Shown here piece after piece: positions 11,956-23,359 of a stretch of DNA of 64,000 nucleotides. The notes below the pieces were generated by a model. It saw nothing but the letters and a program-made list of their open reading frames with translations. It made no database searches and was not told where the DNA came from. The position numbers and the translations under genes are program-made. How positions within the stretch are numbered: position 1 is the stretch's first letter; the number at the start of each line of letters is the position of its first letter. The stretch is taken from assembly GCA_030435675.1 (NCBI GenBank), contig CM059625.1:6138001-6202000 (forward strand), given 5' to 3'. This stretch comes from Steinernema hermaphroditum (Eukaryota; Nematoda; Chromadorea; Rhabditida; Steinernematidae).

Positions 11956-12201
11956 GGCAGCATGAACTTAGCGCGGATTTTTTTAGCGCGCGGAACTTAG
12001 CGCGCAGACCTTAGCGCGCGCGGAACATAGCGCGCGGAACTTAGCGCGCGAAATTTAGCGCGCCGAACTTAGCGCGCACGGAACTTAGCGCGGCGAACTT
12101 AGCGCGCCGAACTTAGCGCGCAAGGAACTTAGCGCGTGGAACTTAGCGCGCCGAACTCTGGATCTCAGCACATTTTAAGTCACGCTATGATGTAAGACGA
12201 G
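11956..12201 (+). repeat. MULE left terminal inverted repeat with AACTTAGCGCGC units
   Basis: About 246 bp, composed largely of a 12-15 bp tandem motif GGAACTTAGCGCGC and variants, ending in a unique inner segment (GGATCTCAGCACATTTTAAG, then CACGCTATGATGTAA). It mirrors 16059-16318 almost base for base. Confidence 0.92.
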
Positions 12202-12292
12202 AACCGATGCCGTCTATGGCCACCCGCTGTGCACTGTCTACCTCCGTAGTTGCCCTTTTCTTGTCTACCGTTTGGTTGGCTAGTTGTCACAT

Positions 12293-12298
12293 TTTATT
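12293..12298 (-). terminator. Poly(A) signal of the LAPTM-like gene
   Basis: AATAAA on the minus strand, starting 9 bases after the stop codon and still inside the transposon, about 90 bp from the inner edge of the left terminal repeat. Confidence 0.6.
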
Positions 12299-12307
12299 AG
12301 TAGTAAT

Positions 12308-12822
12308 TTACAAGTCCCTCAGGTAAAGATAAGATTTAAAAAAAACATTGAGTGCAATGACCGTGTAGAACGCGATCAGGAAAATCGCGAGGAAAGGAAC
12401 GGTCGGCTCCGAAGTGAGCGCGTCTCTGGAGTCAGTCAGAAGCCGGAAGAGCGCTGTGAAAAAACAGAACAGGGCGATCCACATCAGAGCGAAGAGGAGC
12501 GGGAGTCTGAAAGGGTAGTTTCAGTACAAAAATGAAACACGTGGTCAACATACAGATAATACTTCTCCCGGCGGAAGATGCCCACGATGGCGATGAGCAC
12601 GAAGAGGGTCAAGAATGGATGTGAGATGTATTCGAATACCTCGAAGTAGTAGATAGGGTACGATGCAAAGAATAGAATCCAGGTGAGGTAGAAGAACCTG
12701 ATGATGATGACTGCGAGGCCGAGTAAGGCGACCGCCACAGCTCCTGTCTTGACGTGCATATATCCCCAGCAGCACTTGTACTCGGCGCGATCGACCACGA
12801 ACACATCGTCGACTTCTGCCAT
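12308..12822 (-). CDS. LAPTM-like four-transmembrane protein (DUF7027 type), passenger in MULE
   Basis: Exons 12822-12554 and 12506-12308 give 155 residues. The N-terminus has YKCCWGYMHVKTGA, the cysteine-rich HVKTGA signature seen at the start of many nematode LAPTM4/5-like endolysosomal membrane proteins. Four hydrophobic segments follow: AVAVALLGLAVIIIRFFYL, FLTLFVLIAIVGIF, LLFALMWIALFCFF and FLAIFLIAFYTVIALNVFF. The 47-bp intron starts GTATGT and ends TTTCAG and joins in frame. AATAAA lies at 12298-12293, directly after the stop. The gene sits wholly inside the transposon, on the same strand as the transposase and downstream of it. No disabling change is visible. I infer that it was captured from the host; transport of a solute or a lysosomal role is only a family-level guess. 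Confidence 0.85.
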
Positions 12823-13302
12823 TGCGCTGTGCAAGATCGTTTCTGAAAACCCACACGATTTAAGTCTTTCTTGTTATGACCAAAAACTCTTGGAAATCTG
12901 GAGAATTTCTCGAGACTTGCTCAGCCCTGATGGAGACGTTCCAGAACAACAAATTAGTTCACTCGAAAAGTGGACACGAAATCGATGCACGTCATAAATG
13001 CAATAATTCTCAGGAAATTGTTTAACCTGATATCATATCAAACGCTTCAATTAAATTCTTTTATTTATGTACACAGATAAATGGATAACAATCAAAGGGG
13101 TTTATTTTTTTTTTCTTTTATGTTTTTCGAAGTCTATTTTTTGCTTTTTTTAACGTTTTCAATTTTTTTTTCAAGAATTTAAAAATATATATATTTGCAA
13201 AAATATTTTTTTTAACGTTTTCAGTTTTTTTTAGGAATTCAAAAATATGTGGAAATGTACAAGTAAAGGCGTCGTGAGTCGCAGATCCTTAGTCTTGATG
13301 CG

Positions 13303-15675
13303 TCATGGGGAGGCGAGATGATACGAAACCTTGCGAAGGTAGTCAGTCGCCAGCTCGTTCAACGAGAAACCATTTACGAGGGCTGCTAACTGTTCTTCAT
13401 GGCGTAAACGTTCTTGTCGAGGCCCTAGCTGCCGAAGACCCTATAAAGCATACAATTGCGTGTGCTAATTAGTTCTTGCGTAGTAGTTACGTGCGTTTTT
13501 GGAGCGATGAAAATGATTTTAAATAAGAACCTTTAAAGAACCCTCAATTACACTTCAAAAACATACCTTCGCGGGATTTATAGTGAACTCGCGATACACC
13601 TGACGACTTTTTTTTCCTCGTTTTTGATCAATTCTAATAGGTTGGTCATTGTCGGATTCGGCGTAAGGTAGGTGTTTATAATCGAGTGCCACGCTTCAAT
13701 TGAATTGGTGGTCCTCGGGTCCTTTTGCAATAATCGCTGCGTTAAATTCCATTCCACGGGTAAAAAGTGTGCTCCCTGACTGGACTGGGGAACAAGTACT
13801 GATCGAACATAACCTAAAAAGCAAAAGCGTATATCTATGGTAACAGTGAATTCATTACGGTCTGAATGAGACCCTGGTCGCCCAAGGCGGATTGGTACAT
13901 TCGGCACGCCTTGAGCTGTGATGTACGTCTTAAAAAAGTAATGAAACAAGGTGTCCATTCCTGATGTTGCATCCCACAATTGGCAAAAATAGGAATAAAC
14001 GTGTTGTACTGGAACAAACGTCAACGAATGAAGGGATCGCATGGAAGCGCGGTCGTCAGCATTAGCATAGCGCTGCAGAAGAGTCGGCTCTTTTTGTATA
14101 AACCGGTGTAGACTTTGTCCCAAATGAAAGGAGCATAAGCTTATGTCGATTGCTGGCCAGACGTTCTTGGCTGCTGTAAATGCTGCCCGCTCAAAATCCG
14201 ACATTGAACGAGTTGGACGCTTCTCGTGATGAAGACATCCATCGATTTCTCTGAAGACCATTCTGCAATAATAAGAAATGTAATGTTTTTTTTTGCTCAA
14301 AATTGACTCACTCATAGAGTTCAGTAGTTTTTGACGACATAATAGCATATGCCACAGGTAACGAAGCGGTAGGATCGATAAATGCGTGCACCGTGAATAG
14401 TTGCAGCATGTGTGAAGGTACGATGGAGAAGGTACCATCAAACGCTATAGTACGGTACTTTTCCAGCAAACGCAATCCAAAGGAAGACATAAATACAGAT
14501 GCGCGGAGGCCTCTGTCAGCAATGTTAATGTCTGCAATGAGAAACTGTTCTGAAATTAGAGGCAAACTGTTAACAATATACATATATCGTATATTTTACC
14601 TGAAGTCGACTCTGTGGTAAAATTCCGAAAACGGTCGGGAACTTCAAAAAGGTTTGCATCACCAATATTCGCCTCTGCATCACCTAGGCAAGATCTGATT
14701 TTTTGGCGTCTTTTCTGGAAAAAACGCGTAAATGAAGAGCTGGAGGGGATGTTCGCAATTGCTTCGTCGGACAGATCACTGCGCAGTTCCGTAATCACGT
14801 TCCGATTCACAGACCGATCCGACGTTGCTGGATTGGTGGCGGCTTGCCGTGCCTCTTGCTCAAACTTTTCGCGGAACTTTCTGATCTAAACCTTTATAGT
14901 GAAGTGTGAATTAAGATTCTAATAAAAACTTCGAGATTCACATACCTCTAGGTCGGTATAATTTCGTGGATGATTGTGGTCATGTTGTATGTAACCTTTT
15001 TTGGTTGTGGTGTTGATGATCGCCCGTCCCTTGCAATGGCGATCAATGCACCGGCACGAATAGTACTCAGGCCGTTTCTTCAGTTTCCGTTCGACGCGGT
15101 AAGAAAAATCGTCAAATGAAAAGATTCCAGTGCCCACATTTTCAGTTGTGCGCGTTCTTTTTGTGGACGATTCATAGAATAGAACTTCGTCTTGAACGCC
15201 TTGAATTTCTTGAACGTCAACGTCTGAATCGCTACTTCCTGCACCACATGCCAAAGTATGGATTCTGAAAAACGAGCTTAATTTCAAGAGAGTTTTGTTG
15301 AGAGCACTACCTCTGAAATAATCCAACCAGCCGTTCATTGAGGAAGATTGGCGGTGGAGGTAAGGGAATAGCTGGCGGACGAGTAGATTCAAGACGCTAA
15401 AATATCTTTTCTGATGTTATCTTTCGAGAAGTTACCAGAATCTCAGCTTTTTCAATTCGAAGTTTACATGCTTCGGTGACTTTTTTAGCGTCGTCGACTT
15501 CTTTTGCGCGTTTCTTTCTAGCCGTTCTTAATGCGATGAACATGTAATAGCGGTCGTTCCATCTCGGCGCCGTGAAACTTTCGCGAACTTCTTCAAGGTT
15601 GATAGGAACAGGGACAGCTCCCAAAAGCGCCTTCCGAGAACGACAGTTAGACTTCACGCGTTCAATTTCCATCAT
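13303..15675 (-). pseudogene. MULE transposase with FLYWCH zinc finger (one frame break)
   Basis: Cut-and-paste transposase of the Mutator-like family. Exons are 15675-15436, 15396-15311, 15264-14946, 14885-14600, 14549-14312, 14262-13567 and 13440-13303. Order of domains: a basic, helical N-terminus; a FLYWCH-type zinc finger (YSCRCIDRHCKGRA then HDHNHP); then the DDE core with IAFDGTF (first Asp), MSDFERAA (second Asp), CSFHLGQSLHRF, and RTTNSIEAWHS (likely the Glu). The final exon has the typical DYLRKVSYHLA tail. Exon lengths sum to one base short of a multiple of three. The frame changes at a run of eight A's (13615-13608), after which the other frame (RQVYREFTINPAK) continues the family alignment. 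This is either a real deletion or a homopolymer error; if it is an error, the protein would be about 667 residues and the element autonomous. The stretch near 13815-13937 is open but has unusual sequence and may hide an intron. Confidence 0.85.
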
Positions 15676-15739
15676 TTTTTGACAATAGACTAAAAGAAAA
15701 CACAAGTTACCGCCAAGAAGATTTTGATCAAATGTGACT

Positions 15740-15969
15740 CACAGCGCTGAGGCTGACGATCCTCGTGAGGGCGTGTTGTTTGTTATTCAAAGGGGATGTG
15801 CCAAAAAGGGCGCCAATGACGACGATAAAAAGCGCGCTGTCGTCGACATGGCGATGATCATCGTCGAAAACGGGAAGGTTCGTCTATCTGTATGTCTTAT
15901 TGTTGATTCAAAACACACAGCGCTGAGGCTAACGATCCTTGTGAGGGCGTGTTGTTTGTTATTCAAAGG
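15740..15969. repeat. 54-bp direct repeat pair inside the MULE
   Basis: 15740-15793 and 15916-15969 both read CACAGCGCTGAGGCT onward and differ at two positions; related sequence (GGGCGCCAA) follows each. It lies between the transposase start and the right terminal repeat, where the element's promoter would be expected. Confidence 0.8.
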
Positions 15970-16058
15970 ACTGCTGCAGTAGATGTGCTAAAAGGGGCGC
16001 CAAACACACCGAGAGAGTGAGTGGACAATCGCCGTATCAATGAAAGACCACGTGCGAC

Positions 16059-16318
16059 CTCGTTTTACATCATAGCGTGACTTAAAATGTGCTGAGATCC
16101 AAAGTTCGGCGCGCTAAGTTCCACGCGCTAAGTTCCACGCGCTAAGTTCCTTGCGCGCTAAGTTCGCCGCGCTAAGTTCGCCGCGCTAAGTTCCGTGCGC
16201 GCTAAGTTCGGCGCGCTAAATTTCGCGCGCTAAGTTCCGCGCGCTATGTTCCGCGCGCGCTAAGGTCTGCGCGCTAAGTTCCGCGCGCTAAAAAAATCCG
16301 CGCTAAGTTCATGCTGCC
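16059..16318 (-). repeat. MULE right terminal inverted repeat
   Basis: Reverse complement of the left end, about 260 bp. The difference in length is essentially one extra GTGGAACTTAGCGC unit, plus a few substitutions. Confidence 0.92.
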
Positions 16319-16326
16319 TTTTTCTC
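16319..16326. repeat. MULE target-site duplication, right
   Basis: TTTTTCTC, identical to 11948-11955. Confidence 0.9.
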
Positions 16327-18584
16327 AAGCATTGAGTCATTTTCTCAAGGAACTGTAGTCCCAGCAATCGACGCTAACATACCTCACTCCATTTCTCAGG
16401 TTTCCCCATTCGGAAAAAGAGAGGTTACTTAATGGATTTTGCTACTATACATTAGGGGTGCGCAACAAAAGCAGATATTGGGGACCAAGGGATCCCACAA
16501 TGGACGTGTTGTCATCTAAATACACAAATTTATACCTTTGACCTTACCGAGCATGGCGTAATGCATCTTATTTGGGAAGACAAATCTTGTACAATCATAT
16601 CAATGGATTGGAATATTGAAATCTGGACACTTTTTCAATAATCGTTTACCCAGATATTCGAGCATATCACTAGTCCGACACGCGACATTATATTTTTTTT
16701 GTGATGGTGCTGTAACTTTGTGTGGTGTTGTGGGATGGTGGTGAAATTAGTACGGAGTATTCCTGTAAATCGTGTCCTTAGGGGCACAACTTAGAAATTT
16801 AAATTTTCGAATTTAAAATTTTCGGCCGACATAGAGGCAGGAGTCGGCGATAGGCCCGATTTTTCCTAAAACCAATAAAAGTGTGACGTAAATCCGTAGA
16901 ACGAGTGGAGCATTTTGAAGAGCAGAAAATGTTGAAAATTTGCTATCCCTTTGATTTTCGTCAAAAAATTAGAAAAAAAGCATAAAAAATGATTTTGGCA
17001 TTTCCGGCTGAAAAGCTGCGGCCGTTAATAAGTCTTCAAGGTTCTTGATATCTTAGAATATTTTGGTATCCATTCGAAAACTGAATAAATTCTGCACAGC
17101 GTTTTTAAATCCGAGTTCGTTTTCGAAAAATGAACTAAGCAAGTTCAGAATTTGGATCAGCGGTGAACGATGTCATTGCATCACACCTGTTGCACAACAT
17201 ATCCCAAGTATTAAATTTTTTTGCTAAAGGCATTGAATAATCACATCAGCAGCTTGAGCTCATTTTGTGCGTAGAAGCCAAACTTCTTCTTCATAGAACC
17301 TGTGAGATTTCCGTTTCTTCTTGTAGATTGTCGCGGACCTTCAAGACCCAATCATCCCACCAAAAACAGTAGACATACTGAGAATGAAGAGACACAATAC
17401 TTTGTGTGACGAGAGAAGTATGTGGACAGCTCACTCAGCCGATTAGCAGATAATCGTAGACACTATGAATTTCAAGGGTGTCCAGTGAACTACAGATAAC
17501 TGTGGGTGATTTGCAGCTCCATATGATTTTCATTTAAATACTCTAAGCCTAAAGTGAAGCGAACAGAGCGTGAGATGAAATCGGTTACAATTGCGAAATT
17601 TCACCGAATCGGTAATTCTCAGTAGTTGACTACTTTAAAGACCAGGCGGACCAGGAGATACGGTTCGAGCTCGCTACCGTACTAAAATTTCCTTTTTAAC
17701 GCGAGACTTCCAAAGCAGTATTCAAGGGCGTCCGACATCGAAGAATCTCTTTTCTAGTGTTCATGACTTTCGACTAACCGTGTCATATGTTTGTCTTCGA
17801 ATTCAACTCCGCTGACGACATAGCATCACTCATCGCGTACTCATCGGGTGAACTAACTCACAACAATGTTCGTGCAACAGAGCGGATTAGACGTTCAGTG
17901 TGCTGGCACGCAACACTCTCGACGACCCTAGGCCGCTCAAATTGTCTTTTTGCAACGCGCACTGCTGGTTCGTTTTTGTTCTGGCAACAAGCTGTTGCTG
18001 TGAGCAGTTCATGTTTTGCTTACACCCTCTTCGTATTTTGGGCTATTCAGCACGTGTCCTTTCCACAAAATTCCGGATCGGAAATGATCTGGGCCTCTAA
18101 CGGCCGGTTTCTGGCCGTTTGCGCGCGATCGGCTGCAAAAAAAGCGTATCATTGAGACCGATTCCGATCTGGTATGAGCAAACACAATTTGGAGCGGTGT
18201 GTTCAGCATTCAACTAATACAGTATTCGAACGGGTGGGACCACCTTCCATTTCGTCTTTTGGTGGTCTTCAAATCAGTTTGATGCGTGGATGTTCTTGCT
18301 TTATGAAGTTAACGTGCGTTTGTATACATTGTTGGAAACTTCGGTCTCCAACTGGTCAGCGCGGGGGAGCGTCAGGGGTGGCGATGGCCCTGTCGGCCAA
18401 AAGACCGCCTTCGCCATCTCGCCGATCACTCGCGCACCCTCGACTGCGCCCGCGGTACACTTTAGCTTGACAAGAGGCAGTAAGCCAGCAGGCAGCCGAC
18501 TCATTTTACTGTCCAGATATTCGCCGAGGGACCATTTTGGAGCGGAGCATGTTCTAAAGGTGTCTTACAGTCGCCTCCGCCGAG
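16327..18584. other. 2.2-kb spacer
   Basis: No gene supported. Open frames such as 17787-18155 (plus) show no domain, and codon content looks random. A CTTACAG acceptor-like site lies 15 bp upstream of the phosphatase start codon. Confidence 0.45.
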
Positions 18585-20334
18585 ATGATGTCTGTGCCGC
18601 CGTCGCGTGCGCAGTCGGAGGTGTTCTCCGCGAGCCAGTACGGCGGGACTACTGTAGTGCCACGCCGTTCGAACGCCCTCAACTTCTTCCTCGTGCCTAC
18701 GTTCGTCATTGAAATCGTCGGCCTCGGCTGCCTCACCGCCCTTTGGTACTACCTCAGGTTAGTATGTTGCAAGAGATTTCTAAACCAATTATCGATTCGC
18801 TGACCACTTTATGGACAGTAAACAATCGAAAGGCTTAACCGCAGTCGTATGTTCTCACCTGGCGCGAACTGTTTGCACAAATCATTTGAGGGACCCTCGG
18901 CAAAAGTCGCCGGCTGAGTTCGCGTGTAACTCTTCCGACAACTTCAATAAATAGCCGATAAGTAGTGATCATCTCTTGTTCAGGTTCACGACCGTCTTTC
19001 CCTATCACCATCGCGTCTTCTACTGCAGAGATGTCCATCTCTACAAGCCCAACTTCCGACCCGAAGACTTCAACGTCTACGTTTCGGACGCCCTTCTTTA
19101 CGTTCTGGCATTCTGCTTACCGCCGTTAGTGGTTCGTGAGTTGAGTCATTAGTCGTATTCTGTTTGCATTTTTGTGGAGGAGTCATTCATCCAGCATGAT
19201 GTGGCGCGCTCAGTGGCAAAACAAACAAAAATGCTCTCAGCAAACTTGAATTCGGTAGGAACTGAGTCAACCAATCGATTGCAGATATTTATCGGCGAAA
19301 TCATGTTTTGGCTTTTCTCCACGAAGCCGCGCAAAACGGTGTATGCCACATGCGGAGAATGCAAGGTCCACCTGTTCAGTCGTCGTCTTTTCCGATTTGT
19401 CGGTATGAAGACAACATCTAATATAGAGTTATTGTGCATGTTCTTATAGGAGTGTTCCTCTTTGGTGCCTTGATCACTCAAATTTTCGTCGATACCATCA
19501 AGATGTTGACCGGCTATCAAAGACCGTACTTCCTGTCACTTTGCAACGTCTCCATGCCGATGTGCACAGCTCCCCTGGAGCACTCTCCGTCGCCTTCGCC
19601 TCATCTGGCCTGCCAGTACAAGAATGCCGATGACCTCCGATATGCTTGGCTGTCGTTCCCGTCGCTCCACGCGGCCTTCTCGAGCTATGCCGCTGTCTTC
19701 GCTTGTGTAAGCGGCTCAGATCTTTCCATTCACAGCAAAGATCTTGAATTTTAGTGCTACATCTACTATATGATCAACCTTCGAGGGGCTCCTTTCCTGA
19801 GACCTTTGCTTATCTTCGGATTCCTCGGCCTCACATTGGTCGATTCGTTCTCCAGAATCAACGGCTACAAGAACCATCTCATAGATGTACTAATCGGATG
19901 GCTCATCGGATTCCTCATTGCCTTCTTCCTCGTATGGAACTCTCACAAGCGTTTTTACACAAAAAATACTTTTTCAGTGTCACTGCGTGTTATGCTTCCA
20001 GGAGGTGTATCATTTTGCCCTGGAAAAGAACCAGGTGGCAATGGGCGAAGCAGCTGAAGAGAGGGTCAGTCCCTTCTTCTCATGGTTCCGACTTCCTCGA
20101 GTGCAGGCACCTTCTGTAAAAGAAGAATATGTGTATGTCGAAAATACGAGCTCTGGCCAACACTAGAACGCTTCTTTTAGGGTCTATGAAGACGATGCTC
20201 CTCAACCGGCAGCCGTCCACACGGGAACTGGCCGGCATCGCAGAAATCAAGACCGTACTTATGAGGTGACGACGACGACGGAGTCGTTCCACCGGACAAT
20301 AGCACCTCCTCAACAGTCAAACGGCTATTATTAG
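18585..20334 (+). CDS. PAP2-family lipid phosphate phosphatase (PLPP/PLPPR-like)
   Basis: Integral membrane enzyme family that dephosphorylates phosphatidic acid and lysophosphatidic acid. Exons are 18585-18757, 18984-19131, 19285-19402, 19450-19706, 19755-19931, 19978-20132 and 20181-20334 (393 residues). The three PAP2 signatures are present: C1 KMLTGYQRP (164-172), C2 FPSLHAAF (216-223) and C3 SRINGYKNHLIDV (265-277). C2 has Leu where the canonical motif PSGH has Gly, but the catalytic His is kept. C3 keeps Arg, His and Asp, so activity is plausible, unlike vertebrate PLPPR proteins. The FYCRD motif in the first lumenal loop is typical. The insert before C2 (PLEHSPSPSPHLACQ) and the proline/threonine-rich tail are lineage features. 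The exon 2 donor (GTTCGT) is weak; an alternative pairing, GTTC|GTGAGT with an acceptor at 19258, also keeps frame and adds residues. Confidence 0.9.
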
Positions 20335-20481
20335 TGGAATCGTTTTGATGCACTACTTGTCTGTATGATAACTGGTTGAACTTATAAGTTAAATCGCGAA
20401 ATGTTCTCTGTGTTCGTTTAATATTACTCTCAAAATGCGGACAAAAGATTTATGATGCTTGCTCACTCTTTTTTTCCTCAT

Positions 20482-20487
20482 AATAAA
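20482..20487 (+). terminator. Poly(A) signal of the lipid phosphatase gene
   Basis: AATAAA 148 bp after the stop codon, in a T-rich 3' region. Confidence 0.55.
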
Positions 20488-20839
20488 ATCAAAGAAAAGA
20501 AAGTTCATGCATTAATAATGAAATCACATGGAAGACCCAAATGCTTCCGTTTGTCGTTCCGTCTAACTTAATTAGTGCACATTTCCGCGAGACGTTAAGG
20601 GTGCGCAACGTTGGATGAGGCACGGAACGGAAAGCGAAAAACGGCACACAATAAGCGGCCGTGCCGGAGAGCCATCTCCATTTAGGGCACTCTCGTCGTT
20701 TTGGCGACTTCGCCCTTAGCGACCATCAATTATTCAAAACCGCCCCATCCAGGTTATTTGGTGCACAATTGGATCCTCCTGACAACAGAGTGCACTTGGT
20801 GCTTGCTTTCCCTTTCGTTTGCAGTAGCAGTCATCGCCA

Positions 20840-22573
<1,734 letters not shown>

Positions 22574-22688
22574 ATAAGAACTGACATTCTGAGAGTATTC
22601 CATGTTGTTTTAGCTTTGCATAGTTGCGTACACTTTGCAAAAATATTTAAGTCGCTATAGTAAATAATTTAACTGTCTCGCTTGACTC

Positions 22689-23235
22689 GTCGGCTCTATT
22701 AGGGAATAGTGACCAAAACTGCATTGAATTGATAGAACTAAATTGTTGTTGACAGAACTGCACTGGATTGACAAAATTGCATTTAAATTGACGCAACTCT
22801 ATTCTTACTGACAAAAATAAATTTAGCTGACAGAACCCTGGTAGCAAAGCATGGTACCTTCGATAAACCCCGGTTTGTCTTAGGCTCCGGCTTAGGTTTA
22901 CGCCTGTTAATTTTATGCGGGCCCTGCAGTGTTTACAACTCCTACACGAAAGAATACCCCGCTCATTGACTATTCAGATTTATGGAACGTGCACCCAAAT
23001 GAACGTGCATCGAAACGACAGGTTACAGTAATAAAGGGCTAAAGAACGTATTGTCAGTGAAGTTTAGTTTTGTCAGCTAAATTTGTATTTCTCAGTCAAA
23101 ATAGTGTTTCGTCAATATAAATAGCATTTTACCAATCTGATGCAGTTCTGTTAACGTTAGTGTAGTTGTGTTAATTCGGCGCAGTTTAGCCAAAAAAAAA
23201 AACAGATTTCGTCACTATTTCCTAATGGAGCCGAC
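22689..23235. mobile_element. Foldback/MITE-like element, 547 bp
   Basis: Outer ends GTCGGCTCTATTAGGGAATA (plus) and GTCGGCTCCATTAGGAAATA (minus) form inverted repeats. Degenerate inverted similarity continues inward for roughly 150 bp in each arm (for example AAATTTAGCTGACA near 22821 and its complement near 23076). It has no coding capacity. Target duplication is unclear. Confidence 0.65.
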
Positions 23236-23359
23236 TCGTCTTATGTTGTCAATTAGAAAAATTTATTTAAAATTAGATATATTCCTCTAGTTCTCTTTTC
23301 GAAAGTGTATATCACTTTATCGCAAGTATTAGATTTATCACACTTCAACAATAAAGGAA

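Larger units (their letters stand above)
11956..16318 (-). mobile_element. Complete Mutator-like DNA transposon (MULE), 4.36 kb
   Basis: Bounded by near-identical terminal inverted repeats beginning GGCAGCATGAACTTAGCGCG and flanked by a perfect 8-bp target duplication TTTTTCTC (11948-11955 and 16319-16326). Target size and long subterminal repeats fit Mutator-like elements. Inside are a FLYWCH/MULE transposase (13303-15675, minus) and an unrelated, intact membrane-protein gene (12308-12822, minus). The near-identity of the ends and the perfect duplication suggest recent insertion. T-rich low-complexity DNA fills about 13090-13240. Confidence 0.93.

Noticed and set aside
17787..18155. 122-codon plus-strand frame
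   Set aside because: No domain; it contains no conserved motif and overlaps other equally long frames.
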